NCBI GenBank assembly: GCA_003833135.1
Contig: QZLH01000005.1
Location: 153,226-177,801 of the forward strand
Direction: 5' to 3'
Source: Oehlia diaphana
Lineage: Eukaryota; Glomeromycota; Glomeromycetes; Glomerales; Glomeraceae
Length of the DNA: 24,576 nt
In this document: positions 20,415 through 24,576 of the stretch, piece by piece
How the letters are laid out: each line of letters begins with the position of its first letter
How positions within the stretch are numbered: position 1 is the stretch's first letter
Position numbers and translations under genes: made by a program
The notes under the pieces: generated by a model
Told to the model about the DNA's origin: nothing
The model's database searches: none
Seen by the model: the letters and a program-made list of their open reading frames with translations, nothing else

Positions 20415-20816
20415 ATTTTTAAAAAAAAATTAAAGTTAATAAAGTTATAAAAAAAAAATATAATTAGCTTTACCTTTTTTTAAATTATTCTTAAAGAGAA
20501 ATAATTAACTTTGCAATTATTAGTAATATAATGTACTTAAAAATCTAATAATGTAAAAATAGAAGAAAAAAGAATAAATTCTGAAATAATGAAAATTTAA
20601 TTGCTGCAAAAAAAAAATTTGAATGCTTACATTAAATTATATAGAAAAGAAATTTGGTATGAAGTATAAAAAATATTTATTATATTATTATTACTTTATT
20701 ATTTTTTAATTTTTATATTTTATATAAAAGATAGAAAAATAATATAACAGATAAAGTTTTATTAAAATAGGTAATATAGGATTTATTATTAATAATAATA
20801 TATTTACAAAAAAATA
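20415..20816. other. AT-rich gene-free DNA
   Basis: Only A/T-rich runs are visible between two mobile elements. Confidence 0.6.
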
Positions 20817-21019
20817 TACAGTTAATTCTTTCTAAATGTACTCTTCCTAAGTGCATATATTGTATATTTTTTTCTCTAAATGCATTTTCTTATTCAATTA
20901 AGTATATAAAAATCATATAAAATTTCCTTCTTTAAATGTACTTTCTTTCCAAATGCATATTTTTTTAAAAATTTTCATTATAGTTCTAAAGATAATGCAT
21001 TTAAAGAAAATTAACTGTA
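20817..21019. mobile_element. Tc1/mariner-type MITE with TA target duplication
   Basis: The left end TACAGTTAATTCTTTC and the right end (read inverted, TACAGTTAATTTTCTTT) pair imperfectly, flanked by TA. The core is 199 bp. The inside repeats AAATGCATTTTCTT-like units in the same arrangement as the AAATGCAC units of the MITE at 9945-10143, so the two look like diverged members of one family. Confidence 0.7.
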
Positions 21020-21028
21020 ATTATATAT

Positions 21029-21235
21029 TACAGTTAACTCTCATTATTGTCACTTTCATTATAATTATATTATTTTATATAGTCACCTTAGTTGAATGTC
21101 CCAAATTTTTATTATATAAAACCTACCATTTATAGTCACATTCTATTTATAATCACTATTACCTATATTCTAACTATTGTCATATTCTAAAAAATCTTAT
21201 AATAAAAAATATCATTTATAATCATACAGTCACAT
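21029..21235 (+). mobile_element. Partial Tc1/mariner-type element
   Basis: A TACAGTTAACTCTCATTATT end begins 10 bases after the previous MITE. It is followed by repeats of TATAGTCAC and ATTGTCA. No matching right end is found, so the boundary at 21235 is approximate. It may be a truncated or nested relative. Confidence 0.4.
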
Positions 21236-22157
21236 GAAAAATTTTTTAACCAATAAATCTAAATAACATAACTACTATATGACTTGATATAAGTTTAATG
21301 AAACAATAAATATGCATAACATGCTACTCTTTCTTCAACAAAAAAAGTTTAGTGTAAATCAAAAAAATTATCTAAAATTATAGTATTACTTTAAAAATAT
21401 ATCACCTTTAAGGTTCACAAAAAAAATATGCACTTTTTTAACTAGATTACAATGTAAAGAAATTTGTATTTATATTAATAATAATCCTAATAAAACTTAA
21501 AATGATATAACTTCTTTTTTTAATACATAATAGATTTTAAATATAGACTGAATAATAGTGTCTAAAATATTAAAAAGAGAAATATTTTTTTAGTAATTAA
21601 AGAAAATAGTATTTATGCTACTTTTAAATGTTCATACCAATTTAAAGTTTCATGAGTTAATGAGGCATTAAACATTTAGGTTGGTCAGGCTCTTAGTAGC
21701 CATATGTTTATTTTAGATACAATTTTAAAAGAAAAAGCTATTTCTTAAATGTTCATATTTGAAAATTTTTTTTGCATATAATTTAGATGTATCTGAAAAT
21801 ACTTTAACTTTTTCAAATGGTTGAATTATGTGATTTAAAAAAAAATGGCCTTTGATGTTATAAGTTATGTAGAGAATTAGCAAATGCTCTGTTGAAAACA
21901 TTACTTTAAAAATGAGAAAAATTTTGATAATATAGTTTAGATAATGTCTATAATACAGATGAAATTAGTTTATTTTTTTGTATAATTTCTAACAAAACTT
22001 TTGCATATGAACCCGTTAATAAAACTAAAAAAGTAAGATTTTTTAGTTATTTTATTCTTATGTATATATGTCATTAATATTAGTTAATTAAAAAAAAATT
22101 CTTTTATTTTTATTAATAGGATATAACTAGAGTAACTGTAATGTTAGTATCAAATGC
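21236..22157. other. AT-rich gene-free DNA
   Basis: No exon, RNA gene or clear repeat is supportable here. It is likely old repeat sequence. Confidence 0.55.
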
Positions 22158-23981
22158 ATCTGGAATAAAGCTCTGAACAGTTCTAGTTTGAACTGAGAAC
22201 TGATCTGAAACTGACCAAAATTCAGTTTGATTCTTAATTCAGGTTTGGAACTAGAATAAAAATGATCATCAGTCCTAAAAGACTGTGGTCTTACGGTCCT
22301 ACACCATAAAAAGATGAACCAGTCCATTTTAGTGTAAAACTGCAGTTTTTCAATTCTGTATCACATACTGTATAATAAGACTGTCAGTCTTTTTAAGGAT
22401 CGTAGTCTTTTTAAGACCGATCAGTCTTTTTTCTTTTTTTTTTTGCAAATAAAAAAATTTTTTCCCTGAACTTTATTAGAAAATCATTTTTGGTTTAATT
22501 CTAATTATATTTATGCAAAAATATTTTTTTGTAATCATGATATTGCATTTTAGTTTTTTTACAAAGTCTTTTGAAACTATAATTTCAAAAATTTAAAGTT
22601 TTGAGATAAAAAAATTTTAAAATGCAATATCTAGTTGTTCAGTGATTATAAAAAGATGTAACTACCACCATTTAAATTGTCTTAACAAGATGTGTCAAAT
22701 GATATTAAAATCATTATTTTAGAATTGATAAAAAAAATTAAATCAGCAAAACTATTTGATACCAAATTCAATAATTACCAGCTATCTATTGATCCTAGAA
22801 ATATGATTTAGACACCATTTGATGCATCTCATTGAAACGATTTGAATGGTAGTAGTGGTTTCATCCTTTTATAATCACTGGATGACAAGATATTCCACTT
22901 AAACGCTTTTTCAGAGTTTACGTTTGACAGGTAACTCTACAAGTAGGGAGAAGTGACTGTCATTATTAATTGATTAAGAATTGGTCAGTCTTTATGTTAT
23001 TTTATAAAGACCTTAATTAGATTAATAAATTTATTTAATATAAAAACCATTTATTATATGAAGACCAATATAAGGACTGATCAATCCTCAAGACCGGTCC
23101 TACTACGTTATAAAAAAATGCAAGACCGTAGTCCAGTCCTACAAGTCCTAGGACTGACCAGTCTAGGACCAAGTAGGACTGGTAGAATTAATAACCATCC
23201 TTAAACTGGAACCAGTTGGTTTAATTCAGTTTTATTTTATTTTAAAAAAAATGCAAAAATCAAAATAACTCAGCAATCAGTAATGAGCAATAGTTCATTA
23301 GAATTATCTTAGTGAGATGCGTCAAATGGTGGTAAACTTATTTCTCCAATATCGATATATCACAAGATAATTAATGCTAAACATTTTTTAAAAAACTAGC
23401 ACTAGAATTGTATCTATTGATCCTAGAGAAATGATCTTGACATCATTTAATAAGTTTTAATGAGATGAATCTAATGAACTTTTTTTATTTTTTTATGATC
23501 ACTATATAACAAGTTATCTCAATTTTCACATTTTATTAAATTTTTAAACATCAAAAAATAAAAATTCTGATCTAAGATATAACTCATCATCTACTGATTG
23601 TATTATAATAATCTTTAGCTTATTAGAAACATCTCAATGAGATGAATTTAATGATGGTAAGATTATCTCTAGCATCAATAGATACTTTTCTAATGCTAAT
23701 TTTTTAAAAATTCTTAGCATAATTTATTTTGTGATGTACTGATGTTTGAGACATAATCTTACTGTTATTAAATTAATCTTATTGAGATGATTCTAATGAG
23801 CTATTGCTCATCTTTATATGATCCCTAGTTACTGAGTTATTTTAATTTTTGCATTTTTTCTTAAGATCAGATAAAACTGAATCGAACTGGATGGTTCTAA
23901 TTCAATTTTCATTCAATTCAGTTTTTACTTGAATCAGAAAAATCTACACTGAACTGACCCATTCAGAGCTTTAATCTGAAA
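22158..23981. mobile_element. Large non-autonomous hAT-like element, about 1.8 kb
   Basis: TAAAGCTCTGAAC at 22166 and its inverted partner ending at 23973 (ATTCAGAGCTTTA) are matching ends. Flanks ATCTGGAA (22158-22165) and ATCTGAAA (23974-23981) agree at 7 of 8 bases, an 8-bp target duplication. Just inside both ends are AACTGA/TCAGTT-rich subterminal repeats, then GACTG/CAGTC-rich blocks (22260-22430 and 22980-23190). The middle holds repeated modules around TGAGATG (see findings). No transposase or other ORF is present. Confidence 0.65.
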
Positions 23982-24214
23982 ATTACAAGTTAAAACTATT
24001 AGTAATTAAAAAATTCTTAAAACTACGAGTTTTTTATAGCATTTAAATTTTAATTATATATAAAACAAATAAAATGGCATGGATAAAACATAATATTTTT
24101 AATGTATGGGTTAGTAAATTAGATCATAAATTTTGTCTTCAAGATTAACATATTGTTTTAATTATTAATAATACTTCATCACATAATTTATTACTTTCTT
24201 TAATGAAATAAAAG
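23982..24214. other. AT-rich gene-free DNA
   Basis: No feature is seen between the large element and the TACAGT end at 24215. Confidence 0.6.
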
Positions 24215-24576
24215 TACAGTCAACCCTTATTATAACGAATCCTAAGTTTCAGACTTCAACTTTGCTAGAGTTCCAAATGGATCAGGTCAGGTCAGGTTAA
24301 TTAATAAACCTGACCTGAAATTTTTTTCAGGTCAGGTCAGGTCAGGTTATATCAGGTTATCTGTTTAACCTGACCTGAACTGAAACCTGAAAATTTTCAG
24401 GATTTTTTTTTTTTTATATTAAAATTGTATAAAAAGGTGAATTGCAATACCGCAACTAATATTTTTTATACAAAATCAATATCCCTTAAACTGTATTGCA
24501 GGCAAATTTGCCCGCAATTTCTAAATTAGGATAAATGACCCTATAAAAAATTCTTTAATTTTGCCCAGATCGTCAC
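24215..24576 (+). mobile_element. Left part of a Tc1/mariner-like element, cut by the window edge
   Basis: The sequence begins TACAGTCAACCCTTATTATA and continues ACGAA, a terminus of the same style as the one at 8821. The opposite end is outside the window or lost. The AGGTC repeat cluster at 24282-24401 lies just inside; it may belong to a different nested element. Confidence 0.4.
24282..24401. repeat. AGGTC/GACCT repeat cluster with inverted blocks
   Basis: Blocks of TCAGGTCAGGTCAGGTT alternate with AACCTGACCTGA in the opposite orientation, giving more than ten CAGGT-type units in 120 bases. Pairs of blocks can form hairpins. This looks like clustered subterminal transposase-binding sites or an unstable repeat. 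Confidence 0.8.

Noticed and set aside
22127..22327. Minus-strand open frame of 66 codons
   Set aside because: It lies over the terminal repeats of the hAT-like element, lacks motifs and is explained by that repeat.
24282..24401. CRISPR-like regular repeats
   Set aside because: Units are short, directly adjacent, in both orientations and without unique spacers; the host is a eukaryote.
1..24576. tRNA or rRNA genes
   Set aside because: A scan by eye for T-arm motifs (GGTTCRANTCC) and conserved rRNA segments found nothing on either strand; a tRNAscan-type run would be decisive.

Overview
The window looks like nuclear DNA of a filamentous fungus. It is strongly AT-rich, full of homopolymer runs, and its genes are split by short AT-rich introns with GTAAG/GTATT-type donors and TAG/CAG/AAG acceptors. 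A Uma2/restriction-endonuclease-like gene and a decayed zinc-ribbon repeat gene of kinds I associate with arbuscular mycorrhizal fungi suggest Glomeromycotina (Rhizophagus-like). This placement is inference from gene content and composition, not a database result.

Layout. (1) 1-1230: low-complexity DNA with at most one doubtful terminal exon. (2) 1231-4104: a divergent pair, a small CsbD-like stress protein (minus, 3 exons, 137 aa) and a coiled-coil protein with two ZZ zinc fingers (plus, 5 exons, 411 aa). (3) 4554-6000: a minus-strand bZIP factor of the Hac1/XBP1 unfolded-protein-response type. Its mRNA carries a perfect 8-bp stem with a 7-nt CTG|CAGT loop, the Ire1 cleavage signature. A 182-nt excision would switch the frame into an acidic activation domain. 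(4) 7075-8151: an intronless 358-aa protein I do not recognise. (5) 8152-12500: an accessory zone with a broken zinc-ribbon gene interrupted by a Tc1/mariner-type MITE, a 143-bp fold-back element and coding-like fragments. (6) 12513-15482: an 11-exon gene (713 aa) that I recognise as a homologue of human C12orf4/FERRY3, with a UBA-like segment. (7) 16607-17625: a 6-exon, 198-aa peroxiredoxin-fold protein with no cysteine at all, a probable pseudoenzyme. (8) 18289-19667: a 6-exon Uma2-like protein (322 aa). (9) 19668-24576: gene-free and repeat-rich, with two hAT-like non-autonomous elements (8-bp target duplications), a second Tc1/mariner-type MITE, further TACAGT ends, and a cluster of AGGTC repeats.

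The genes do not form a pathway. The clearest functional unit is the Hac1-like gene. Exon structures were assembled by hand; every multi-exon model below keeps frame across all junctions and sums to a whole number of codons, but none is backed by RNA evidence.
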